DNA from: an uncultured Eubacteriales bacterium | GTDB lineage: Bacteria > Bacillota > Clostridia > Christensenellales > Aristaeellaceae | Length of the DNA stretch: 39,977 nucleotides | Assembly: GCA_902778995.1 (NCBI GenBank) | Contig: CACYZW010000050.1 | Location: 1 to 39,977 of the forward strand | Direction of reading: 5' to 3' | Shown here: in pieces, positions 33,810-39,977 of the stretch | Layout of the letters: each line of letters opens with the position of its first letter | How positions within the stretch are numbered: position 1 is the first letter of the stretch | Made by a program: the position numbers and the translations under genes | The notes under the pieces: generated by a model | Told to the model about the DNA's origin: nothing | The model's database searches: none | What the model saw: only the letters and a program-made list of their open reading frames with translations

Positions 33810-33827
33810 AGTCAATCTCTCCCCTTC

Positions 33828-33966
33828 TAAGGAAATACCGCACAATGCTCATGGCGCATTAACGGCTGAATTTCAGCCGCCTGCTTTCTGCTGATTTCTT
33901 GACTTGCCGCCAGCAAGCCTTCGAAAATCTCGTTACTGCACGACTCGATTGTGCGGTATTTCCTTA
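33828..33966. mobile_element. Full copy A of the TAAGGAAATACCGCACAAT element (MITE/terminator-like)
   Basis: 139 bp. Termini TAAGGAAATACCGCACAAT (33828-33846) and its complement (33948-33966) are perfect 19-bp inverted repeats. The interior shares with copy B the blocks GGCGCATTAACGGCTGAA, TTTCAGCCGCCTGCT, TCTGCTGATTTCTTGACTT and GCCGCCAGCAAGCC, and ends with CTCGTTACTGCACGA. It sits between the symporter promoter (33984-34012) and its start codon (33809), so it is transcribed in that leader. Confidence 0.75.
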
Positions 33967-33983
33967 AAGAAAATAACGGGAGT

Positions 33984-34012
33984 ATTATACATCATAAGAG
34001 GAAATTATGCAA
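33984..34012 (-). promoter_or_regulatory. SigA promoter of the NSS symporter
   Basis: Minus strand TTGCAT (34007-34012), 17 nt, TATAAT (33984-33989). The leader of about 170 nt contains element copy A. Confidence 0.8.
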
Positions 34013-34035
34013 GCGTAAAATGAGTGAATCGCGGG

Positions 34036-34063
34036 TTGCTTTTTTTGATAAATATGGTATGAT
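34036..34063 (+). promoter_or_regulatory. Promoter of the nitroreductase gene
   Basis: TTGCTT (34036-34041), 16 nt, TATGAT (34058-34063) with an extended TGG. Start codon 33 nt downstream. It overlaps back-to-back with the symporter promoter. Confidence 0.65.
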
Positions 34064-34096
34064 AGGGGAGACGTTAACAGAAAAGGAAGCGATAAC

Positions 34097-34624
34097 ATGG
34101 AATTTGTCGATCTGATACAGATGCGCCGCAGCGTTCGGAGCTACAGGGCGCCCGCGATCCACGACGACCTTGTGATCATGCTCACCGCCGCCCAGCAGGC
34201 GCCTTCATGGAAGAATCTGCAGGCCTCCCGATGCTATGTGGTGGAGAGCCCCGAAGCGCTGGAGGCGCTGCGCAGCCAGGCGCTGCCGGCCTTCAACCAG
34301 AACAGCTCCGCCGGGGCCGCGCTGGTGGTGACCACCTACGTCAGGGATGTCGTGGGCTTTACCGCAGGCAAGCCGGACAACGAGGTGGGCAACGGCTGGG
34401 GCGCCTACGACCTGGGGCTGCGCGACGCCTATCTGGTGCTGGCGGCGGCGGATCTGGGCTATGACACGCTGATCATGGGCATCCGCGACGCCGACGTGAT
34501 CCGGCGGCAGCTGAATATCCCTGAGAACGAGGAGATCATGTCGGTCATCGCCGTCGGCAAGGGCAGCAAGGCCCCCGCGCCCCGGGCGCGCAAGCCGTTG
34601 GGCGAGGTGACCAGGTTTATCTGA
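34097..34624 (+). CDS. Nitroreductase-family FMN oxidoreductase
   Basis: A 175-residue protein, typical of the short nitroreductase family. RRSVRSYRAPAI (10-21) gives the FMN-phosphate Arg-Ser-Arg pattern, followed by AAQQAPSWKNLQ (36-47). GAYDLGLRDAYLVLAAADLGYDTLIMGI and the IPENEEIMSVIAVGKG strand complete the fold. AAAAGGAAG precedes the ATG. These enzymes reduce nitro or quinone compounds, or act on flavin-linked thiols; the physiological substrate is not evident. Monocistronic with its own promoter and terminator. Confidence 0.9.
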   Translation: MEFVDLIQMRRSVRSYRAPAIHDDLVIMLTAAQQAPSWKNLQASRCYVVESPEALEALRSQALPAFNQNSSAGAALVVTTYVRDVVGFTAGKPDNEVGNGWGAYDLGLRDAYLVLAAADLGYDTLIMGIRDADVIRRQLNIPENEEIMSVIAVGKGSKAPAPRARKPLGEVTRFI

Positions 34625-34631
34625 CACAACG

Positions 34632-34684
34632 GGGCAAAAGAAAAGACCATGACGGGGAAACTGTCATGGTCTTTTCTTTTGCCC
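34632..34684. terminator. Perfect 22-bp bidirectional terminator
   Basis: Bases 34632-34653 pair exactly with 34663-34684 around a 9-nt loop. The arms include A- and T-rich runs (CAAAAGAAAAG and its complement), giving U-tracts in both directions between the convergent nitroreductase and phosphodiesterase genes. Confidence 0.9.
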
Positions 34685-34691
34685 AATCCGC

Positions 34692-35924
34692 TCAGGCTAC
34701 CGGCGGCAGGAAATCGGTGAAAAGGGCGGTTACGCCCTGGTCGAAGAACCGCTCGGCGTCGTTGGCGCTGTTCACGGTATAAAGGGCGATATCCAGGCCG
34801 AGGGGGTCGATGATGTCGAAATACTTCGGCTTCCACCAGTCCGCGTACATCGCGATGGTGGCGATGCCCTTGCGTTTGCAGAATTTCGCGAGGCTTTCAA
34901 GCTTGGAGGACTTGGGCGCTTCGTCAAAGAGCTTGTACAGGGTCAACATGTAGGCCTTGAAGTGATGAACGCCGTCCACCACGTCGAACATATCCTTGTT
35001 GTATAATTCGACGACCATGCGATCCAGCACTTCGGGAATGCCCAGCTTTTTGGCGGTTTTTACAATGGTCCTGTACTCCCGCTTGACGGTTGACGATTTG
35101 GGATACTTGCCATCCACGACGATGCGCACGTCCGGGTATTCGTTCATCAGCCGGAGCAGCGCCTCGAGGTCCAGGGGCGTGAAGCGGTCAAATATCCTGT
35201 AATTCATAAATTGCCGGTAGGTCGGGGCCTTGCCCTTCCTGTGCTCGGAACAGACCTGGCGATTCCAGTGGTGCCAGACCACCAGCTCGTCGTCGGAGGT
35301 ATATTCCAGATCCACCTCGAAAACGCGGTGGCCCTCGGCGTAGTTTTCCTGGAATCCCTCCAGACAGTTGGTGTAGCTGTAGCCGTCCACGCCGCCCATG
35401 GCGTGGGAGATCATGTAATGAACCTTGTCCGCCTTCGGGTCGGTCACGTTCAGCGTCAGGACCAGCTTTTTGCCCTTGCTGGGGGTGACGGTGATCTTGA
35501 CGGTACCGGCGTGCTTCGTCCTGACAAGGCCCAGCTGGGTGACGGTGGCAACCGTTTTATCGCTGCTTTTGCAGGCCTTGATCTTTTTGCCGGAAATCGT
35601 TATCTGGTAGTTGAAGCCCAGCCGAACGTCCTTCGTGCAGCTCTTGCTGATGCTCAGTGTGACGGTCTGGGCCGCGTTGGCGCTGGTATCGGCGGCGGGA
35701 AGGCCTGCATCCGGCCCCTCCTGGGAAAGCTCGATGGACAGCCCGCCGGACAGTTCGCCGGATAGCCCGCCGGACAGTTCGCCGATGTCCGCAAGGGGAA
35801 GCCCCTCGTCCAGGATCAGCGGGCTGTCGTTCTGGATCACGATGTCGTTGGTCTCCGCCAGCGCCGGGAGTACGCCCGCAAGCAACAGGCATGCCAGCAG
35901 CGCTGCAATGATGCGCTTCAACAT
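34692..35924 (-). CDS. Secreted GDPD-like phosphodiesterase with Ig-like domain, paralogue 1
   Basis: A 410-residue exported protein. Signal peptide at 1-23, a Gly/Ser/Leu/Glu repeat (48-64, GELSGGLSGELSGGLS), then a bacterial Ig-like domain (about 86-162, ending VTDPKA). A glycerophosphodiester-phosphodiesterase-like TIM barrel follows (about 168-408): SHAMGG with His174, FEVDLEYTSDDELVVWHHW with Glu203, Asp205 and His218/219, RIVVDGKYP and YTVNSANDAERFFDQG. The metal and acid/base residues are present, with HAMGG in place of the usual HRG. AGAGGA precedes the ATG, 21 nt after paralogue 2, so both share a transcript. Likely acts on wall or lipid phosphodiesters. Confidence 0.87.
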   Translation of the reverse strand: MLKRIIAALLACLLLAGVLPALAETNDIVIQNDSPLILDEGLPLADIGELSGGLSGELSGGLSIELSQEGPDAGLPAADTSANAAQTVTLSISKSCTKDVRLGFNYQITISGKKIKACKSSDKTVATVTQLGLVRTKHAGTVKITVTPSKGKKLVLTLNVTDPKADKVHYMISHAMGGVDGYSYTNCLEGFQENYAEGHRVFEVDLEYTSDDELVVWHHWNRQVCSEHRKGKAPTYRQFMNYRIFDRFTPLDLEALLRLMNEYPDVRIVVDGKYPKSSTVKREYRTIVKTAKKLGIPEVLDRMVVELYNKDMFDVVDGVHHFKAYMLTLYKLFDEAPKSSKLESLAKFCKRKGIATIAMYADWWKPKYFDIIDPLGLDIALYTVNSANDAERFFDQGVTALFTDFLPPVA

Positions 35925-35945
35925 GGTATCAGTCCTCTTTCTTTA

Positions 35946-37379
35946 TTATTCATGTTCCAGCGGGGGCAGGAAGTCGGAGAACAGGGCGACGATCCCCCCG
36001 TCGAACAGCTCCCGGGCCCGTTGGTCGTCATTGACGGTGTAGTATGAGAGCCTGACGCCGTAGGGGGCGGCGAGCTCGACATATTGCGGATCCTCCCACA
36101 GGATGTCCATGACGACGGTGCGGATTTTTTTGGACTCGCAGTAACGGACGACCTCCTCGAATTCCTCCGGCGTCGGGGCCTGGGTGAAGGCCTTGTACAG
36201 AACCATCATATACTCCTGGAAGGGGTATATTTTATTGACTGTCTTGTACATGTCCTTGTTGTAAACCTCGACGATCATCCGGCTCAGCACCCGCGTCAGC
36301 TTCAAATCCTTGGCGGTGGACAGTATGAGCTTGTATTCCCGCTTGGCGGTGTCCGGTTTGCCGTATTTGCCGTCAATGACGACGCGAATGTCCGGGTAAT
36401 CGGCCATCAGCTTCAGCAGCTTCTTGAGATCCATGGGCGTGTATTTGTCGTAGATCTTCGATCCCATGAATTCCTTGTGGGAGGGCTTGTAGCCGGGCGT
36501 GTGCTTTGAACAGAATTTATAATCCCAGCTGTGCCAGAGCACCAGCTTGCCATCGGAGGTGAAGTGCAGGTCGATTTCAAAGATGCGGTGGCCTCTGGCA
36601 TAGTTCTCCCTGAAGGCCTCCAGGCTGTTGGTGTAGGTGTCCGAGCCGATGCCGCCCATGGCGTGGGCGATGATGCAGGGCTTCATCGGGGCCTTGCGCA
36701 CCGTAAGCTTCAGCTTGGCGCTGAGCTTGTTGCCCGTCGTGGCGGTGATCGTCGTCTCGCCCTTTTTCAGGGCCGTCACCAGCCCGTCCGCAGTGACGGT
36801 GGCGATCTTTGGATCGCCGCTTTTCCAGGTGACCGTCTGCGGCGCGGTATCGGGGGACACGGTGACGGTGAGCTGCAGGGTGTCGCCGGCGTCCATCGCG
36901 GCGGCGGAGCCCTCGTTGATGACCACGGCGGTGGGCGCGTTGGGATCGATTACCTTGAGCTTGATCGTCAGCCTGCTGCCCCTTTTCGGGGTGACGGTGA
37001 TCTTGGCGGTTCCGGCCTTTTTTGTCTGTATGAGGCCCTTCTTTGTGACCGTGGCGACCTTTTTGTCGCTGCTCTTGCAGCTCTTGATGGTCTTGCCGGG
37101 GATCACGATCTGATAGCTGTACCCCAGCTTTCCCCTTTTCGTGCAGCTCTTGGTGACGCTCAGCTCGATGGGCCGGGCCTCGTCCTCGCCTGCGTCGTTG
37201 GAGAGAATGCCGGCTTCCAGGGCGTCGATGGACAGCGCCGAATCGTCCAGGGCCGGCAGCGCGCCGTCCCAGTCCGTCACAGCCCTTTCCTCTATGAGGA
37301 TTTCGCCTGTCTCCGCCGTTGCGGGCAGCATAGCCGCTAGCAGCAGGCAGGCCAGCAACGCGAATGTACGTCTGAACAT
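35946..37379 (-). CDS. Secreted GDPD-like phosphodiesterase with two Ig-like domains, paralogue 2
   Basis: A 477-residue exported protein, closely related to the next gene's product. ATG 37379 (MFRR) was chosen because GAAAGGA lies about 8 nt upstream; an ATG at 37388 is less well placed. After the signal peptide (about 1-22) come two Ig-like domains (about 70-150 and 151-230). The second, with TVTWKSGDPKIATVTADGLV, is a typical Big_2 domain and is absent from paralogue 1. The phosphodiesterase barrel (about 236-475) keeps AHAMGG, FEIDLHFTSDGKLVLWHSW, RVVIDGKY and YYTVNDDQRARELFDGG. First gene of the two-gene operon. Confidence 0.87.
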   Translation of the reverse strand: MFRRTFALLACLLLAAMLPATAETGEILIEERAVTDWDGALPALDDSALSIDALEAGILSNDAGEDEARPIELSVTKSCTKRGKLGYSYQIVIPGKTIKSCKSSDKKVATVTKKGLIQTKKAGTAKITVTPKRGSRLTIKLKVIDPNAPTAVVINEGSAAAMDAGDTLQLTVTVSPDTAPQTVTWKSGDPKIATVTADGLVTALKKGETTITATTGNKLSAKLKLTVRKAPMKPCIIAHAMGGIGSDTYTNSLEAFRENYARGHRIFEIDLHFTSDGKLVLWHSWDYKFCSKHTPGYKPSHKEFMGSKIYDKYTPMDLKKLLKLMADYPDIRVVIDGKYGKPDTAKREYKLILSTAKDLKLTRVLSRMIVEVYNKDMYKTVNKIYPFQEYMMVLYKAFTQAPTPEEFEEVVRYCESKKIRTVVMDILWEDPQYVELAAPYGVRLSYYTVNDDQRARELFDGGIVALFSDFLPPLEHE

Positions 37380-37411
37380 GATATCCATCCTTTCACCATC
37401 CATTGTACTCA

Positions 37412-37440
37412 AGTATAGCACATAGCGTTTTCCGTGTCCA
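37412..37440 (-). promoter_or_regulatory. Promoter of the GDPD-like operon
   Basis: Minus strand TGGACA (37435-37440), 17 nt, TATACT (37412-37417) with TGC before it. The element at 37446 begins 5 bp upstream of the -35. Confidence 0.7.
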
Positions 37441-37445
37441 GTATT

Positions 37446-37612
37446 TAAGGAAATACCGCACAATGCTTCATGGCGCATTAACGGCTGAATTTCAGCCGCC
37501 TGCTGTCTGCTGATTTCTTGACTTGCCGCCAGCAAGCCGTCGAAATCTGCAGTTTGCAATCGACTAAAATTCATCTCGTTACTGCACGATTCGATTATGC
37601 CGTGTTTCCTTA
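37446..37612. mobile_element. Full copy B of the TAAGGAAATACCGCACAAT element
   Basis: 167 bp. The left terminus is identical to that of copy A; the right terminus (37594-37612) has two changes. The shared interior is highly similar, but copy B has about 28 extra bp near the right end (TGCAGTTTGCAATCGACTAAAATTC region, 37545-37572). It adjoins the terminator hairpin at 37611. Confidence 0.75.
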
Positions 37613-37660
37613 AGAAAATACCGCACAACGCTTTACGAGCATTGTGCGGCGTTTTTCTTA
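37611..37660. terminator. Terminator of the L,D-transpeptidase gene, minimal member of the same family
   Basis: TAAGAAAATACCGCACAA (37611-37628) pairs, with few mismatches, with TTGTGCGGCGTTTTTCTTA (37642-37660). The arm includes the stop codon of the minus-strand transpeptidase gene and gives an AT-rich 3' run. It shares the terminus sequence of the neighbouring element. Confidence 0.78.
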
Positions 37661-39526
37661 ATAGATGATGATGACCACCGAGCCGCGCTTGCAATGCTCG
37701 TAAAGCCACTTGGCGTCCTCTACGGTCAGGCGGATGCAGCCGTGGGAGGCGGGGTTGCCCAGGGCGTGCAGCGAGCCGCTGCGCAGGCTGTTTTCGTTGT
37801 CGCTGCTGTAGATCACCGAGTGGAACATGATGTCGCCGGTGACTTCGAAGGAATACTGGGCCCAACAGTTGAATTTTTCAAAGCGATGCCAGCGGTTCAC
37901 GGGATGGCCGTTCAGGAACACGCCCCGGGGCGTGCTGTCGTGCAGGCCGGTGGAGCAGGTAAAGGTCTTTTGCAGGTCGTACCCGCCCTTGTCGTTCAGC
38001 GCATAAACGCTGACGGTCTGGTCGCTGATGCTCACCTCCACCCGATAGGGGAAGGGATTCGCCAGGGCGTCGGTGGAAAAGAGCAGATCCACCGTGTCGC
38101 CGTCGGCCCGACCGGTGGTTTTCAGGCCGTTGGCGGACTGGAAGGCCTTCAGTGCCGCGCGGCTGTCGCTGCCCAGATGGCCGTCCACGCCGTTTTTGTC
38201 CAGGTAGAGCAGGGTATACAGCCGGCTCTGCACCCGGCGAACCTCGTCGCTGCTGTCGGCGGTTGCCGAGCGATAGCTGAGCAGGCCGTCCACCAGCGTT
38301 TCCACCGCCTGGGCGTTGAGCGCCTTGGGGTCGGCGTACAGCGGGGCGTTGGGGTCGTCCTGGGACACCAGATAGCCGTACAGCCGTTCGAGGGATTTCA
38401 CCACGGCGTCGTTGTACTGGCCGGTGGGCATCTTCGTCAGCATGCCGCCGCGCACCAACGCCTCCTCCACGTCCCGAACCACCTGGCCGCTGTCGCCGGC
38501 GGCGATGGCGTGGGGCACGCAGAATTCCGCCCGCGGCGCGTTTGCCGCAAAGAGGGCGTCGATGGTCTCCCTGTCGGCCACGCCGGGCGTTTCAAAGCTG
38601 GCCTCCGCCTTGAACAGCGTCAGCGCCGCGACGGTATTGTCGTCCAGCACGTCGTCGGCGGGCAGGTCGGTATAGCCCAGCTGGTACAGGCGGCGCTCGA
38701 TGCGCCCGGCCTCGCTGTCGCTCTGGCCGGGGATCACGTCCCGAAGGTAGCTGGTATAGGCGTTGTCATACAGGCAATACTGGGTCATCGGGCTTGCGAC
38801 GCCATCGCTTTGAATGTCGTCGGCGGAATAGCCCTGGGCGATCAGGTGCCGCTGAAAGGCGGCGACGGCGTTGGCAGTGGACTGGCCGTAGCTCTCGTCG
38901 GCCTCGCCCTCGAAGAAGCCGAGCTGGATCAGCTGCCGCTGCAGGCGGCCCACGGCCTCGCCCTTGCTGCCCTGGGACAGCGTTCCGGGCAGGGCGACGG
39001 CGTCGGCGGCATAGAGCGCCTCCAGCGTTTCCGGGCTGGCCTTGCCGTTGGCCTGCAGGCCGTTGAGGCGCTGGAACTGCTTCAGCGCCGCGATGGAGCG
39101 GGGGCCGATGACACCGTCCGCCGTCCCCTGGAGATAGCCCAGGTCGATCAGCCGCTGCTGCACGTCCTTCGCGCTGAGGGCGTTCATGTCCACATGGGTC
39201 AGGCGCTCGAAGGTGGCCTCGTCCAGATGGCCCGAGGCCTCCAGCCCGTTTTGGGCCTGGTAGGTGCGCAGGGCGTCGCCGGTCCTGGGACCGTATACGC
39301 CGTCAGCGCCGTCGCCCAGAAGCCCCAGCTCGATCAGCCGGCGCTGGGCGGCGCGCACCGATTCCCGTTCTTCGTCCAGCAGGCGGCCCGCCGACGCTTC
39401 GGCGGCGGGAGCCTCTTCGGGAAGGGCTTCAGCCAGCGCCGCGCCCTGCGGCAGCGCCAGCGCGCACAGCAGCGCCAGCGCGCGAAGCAGTGTTTTTTTT
39501 GCGAGTATCGCGGATAATTTCAACAT
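37658..39526 (-). CDS. L,D-transpeptidase with multiple peptidoglycan-binding repeats
   Basis: A 622-residue exported protein. The signal peptide (about 1-32) is followed by about six peptidoglycan-binding-type modules: clear ones start near 53 (VRAAQRRLIELGLLG), 118 (VQQRLIDLGYLQG), 190 and 270, and another precedes the catalytic domain (VRRVQSRLYTLLYLDKNGVDG). The C-terminal YkuD domain (about 490-622) has HALGNPASHGCIRL with His595 and Cys597. It makes 3-3 cross-links or attaches wall ligands. GGAGG lies 6 nt before the ATG. The number of binding modules is high for the family. Monocistronic. Confidence 0.93.
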   Translation of the reverse strand: MLKLSAILAKKTLLRALALLCALALPQGAALAEALPEEAPAAEASAGRLLDEERESVRAAQRRLIELGLLGDGADGVYGPRTGDALRTYQAQNGLEASGHLDEATFERLTHVDMNALSAKDVQQRLIDLGYLQGTADGVIGPRSIAALKQFQRLNGLQANGKASPETLEALYAADAVALPGTLSQGSKGEAVGRLQRQLIQLGFFEGEADESYGQSTANAVAAFQRHLIAQGYSADDIQSDGVASPMTQYCLYDNAYTSYLRDVIPGQSDSEAGRIERRLYQLGYTDLPADDVLDDNTVAALTLFKAEASFETPGVADRETIDALFAANAPRAEFCVPHAIAAGDSGQVVRDVEEALVRGGMLTKMPTGQYNDAVVKSLERLYGYLVSQDDPNAPLYADPKALNAQAVETLVDGLLSYRSATADSSDEVRRVQSRLYTLLYLDKNGVDGHLGSDSRAALKAFQSANGLKTTGRADGDTVDLLFSTDALANPFPYRVEVSISDQTVSVYALNDKGGYDLQKTFTCSTGLHDSTPRGVFLNGHPVNRWHRFEKFNCWAQYSFEVTGDIMFHSVIYSSDNENSLRSGSLHALGNPASHGCIRLTVEDAKWLYEHCKRGSVVIIIY

Positions 39527-39707
39527 ATATGCCTCCGTCGGTTCAGTGGTCGGTCGTCTGGCAATCGGGCTTTGGCATTGTCAGCCCCTGCCAACCTGCC
39601 ATCATATACTATAACACGCGAATGTCGCGGAACTGGCACAACAACATGACATTATCGCGAAACCTCCGGGGCAGGGCTGTCATATCATTTTTTTCCATAA
39701 CTTGAAT

Positions 39708-39738
39708 TGAATAACTGTGACCAATTTCCAGCGTAAAA
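39708..39738 (+). promoter_or_regulatory. Candidate sigma-G promoter of the spore-protein gene
   Basis: TGAATAA (39708-39714), 17 nt, CGTAAAA (39732-39738). The -35 matches the sigma-G pattern TGAATA well; the -10 matches CATNNTA at 5 of 7 positions. The remaining gap from 39527 holds no clear gene; TATA-rich DNA near 39605 may serve the transpeptidase gene. Confidence 0.5.
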
Positions 39739-39819
39739 AGCAGCGCGCCGGTCAAAATAGTTGCAGACTGAACGGCGAAGCGCCGAAAGGTCGAAACGAT
39801 ATGAAAGGGGTCATTCAAA

Positions 39820-39977
39820 GTGGCGAACAACAATTCCAACAATCAGATCAATGTGCCCGAGGCGCGCGAGGCGATGCGCAACATGAAGCACGAGGTGGCC
39901 AACGAGCTGGGCATCACCCTGAACCAGGGCTACAACGGCAACCTGTCCTCCAAGGACGCCGGCCACATCGGCGGCAA
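39820..39977 (+). CDS. Alpha/beta-type small acid-soluble spore protein, cut by window end
   Basis: The visible 52 residues start at GTG 39820 (AAAGGGG 9 nt upstream), reading MANNNSNNQINVPEAREAMR. NMKHEVANELGI covers the germination-protease cleavage region, and YNGNLSSKDAGHIGG is the conserved DNA-binding hallmark of alpha/beta SASPs. These proteins coat and protect spore DNA and are made late in the forespore. The 3' end lies outside the window. It shows that the organism forms spores. Confidence 0.93.
   Translation, partial: MANNNSNNQINVPEAREAMRNMKHEVANELGITLNQGYNGNLSSKDAGHIGG

Noticed and set aside
37694-39517. A 600-codon open frame on the plus strand opposite the L,D-transpeptidase
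   Set aside because: It has no ribosome site, signal or family motif, and the minus strand encodes a complete enzyme. Such antisense frames are common in GC-rich DNA.

Overview
The window looks like chromosomal DNA from a GC-rich, spore-forming, Gram-positive anaerobe of the class Clostridia. Evidence: textbook SigA promoters (TTGACA-17-TATAAT types, often with an extended TG), strong GGAGG ribosome sites, frequent TTG/GTG starts, an alpha/beta-type small acid-soluble spore protein at the right edge, two-TM, VanW, SARP-like and DHHW/MBOAT families typical of Clostridia, and no outer-membrane genes. The exact taxon cannot be read from the sequence; an uncultured gut lineage is plausible. No rRNA, tRNA, CRISPR array or prophage was recognised.

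Layout. 0.1-4.5 kb: a class I glutamine amidotransferase/peptidase C26 gene, a complete polar amino-acid ABC importer (binding protein, permease, ATPase) and an Ldh2-type dehydrogenase. 4.5-5.5 kb: a gene-free, AT-rich stretch with five same-strand DnaA-box-like 9-mers, one of them perfect. 5.5-13.8 kb: a run of six co-directional genes, five with signal peptides, built from SH3-like, peptidoglycan-binding, Cys-rich repeat, and phage-tail-lysozyme-like modules plus one cytoplasmic coiled-coil protein; this is an envelope island. 14.1-16.2 kb: a trpB without trpA, followed after 4 nt by a class II (zinc) aldolase. 16.5-19.6 kb: a second amino-acid ABC importer whose operon ends in a DapF-like racemase. 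19.9-22.9 kb: a double VanW protein, scpA and a site-2 protease.

23.3-25.0 kb: a membrane-anchored phosphodiester glycosidase with two small paralogous two-TM proteins. 25.1-29.3 kb: a DHHW protein, MBOAT O-acyltransferase, DUF4358-like protein and SGNH hydrolase, which together look like an extracytoplasmic O-acylation locus. 29.6-32.4 kb: a YdcF/ElyC-type membrane protein, an unknown protein and a transcription factor with a phosphorylation-dead receiver domain. 32.5-34.6 kb: a broken sodium:neurotransmitter symporter and a nitroreductase. 34.7-39.5 kb: two tandem secreted GDPD-like phosphodiesterases with Ig-like domains and a large L,D-transpeptidase with many peptidoglycan-binding repeats. 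A spore-protein gene starts at 39820.

The most unusual feature at larger scale is a set of small repeats. One family has termini of the form TAAGGAAATACCGCACAAT and its inverse; it occurs as two full elements, two truncated copies and three minimal hairpins that sit exactly where transcription terminators belong. A separate MITE-like element follows the aldolase gene, and a third, 60-160 bp dispersed repeat occurs three times. The strongest candidates for new biology are the terminator-like repeat family, the trpB-aldolase pair, the racemase-transporter operon, the triple-repeat 696-residue secreted protein, and the DnaA-box cluster.
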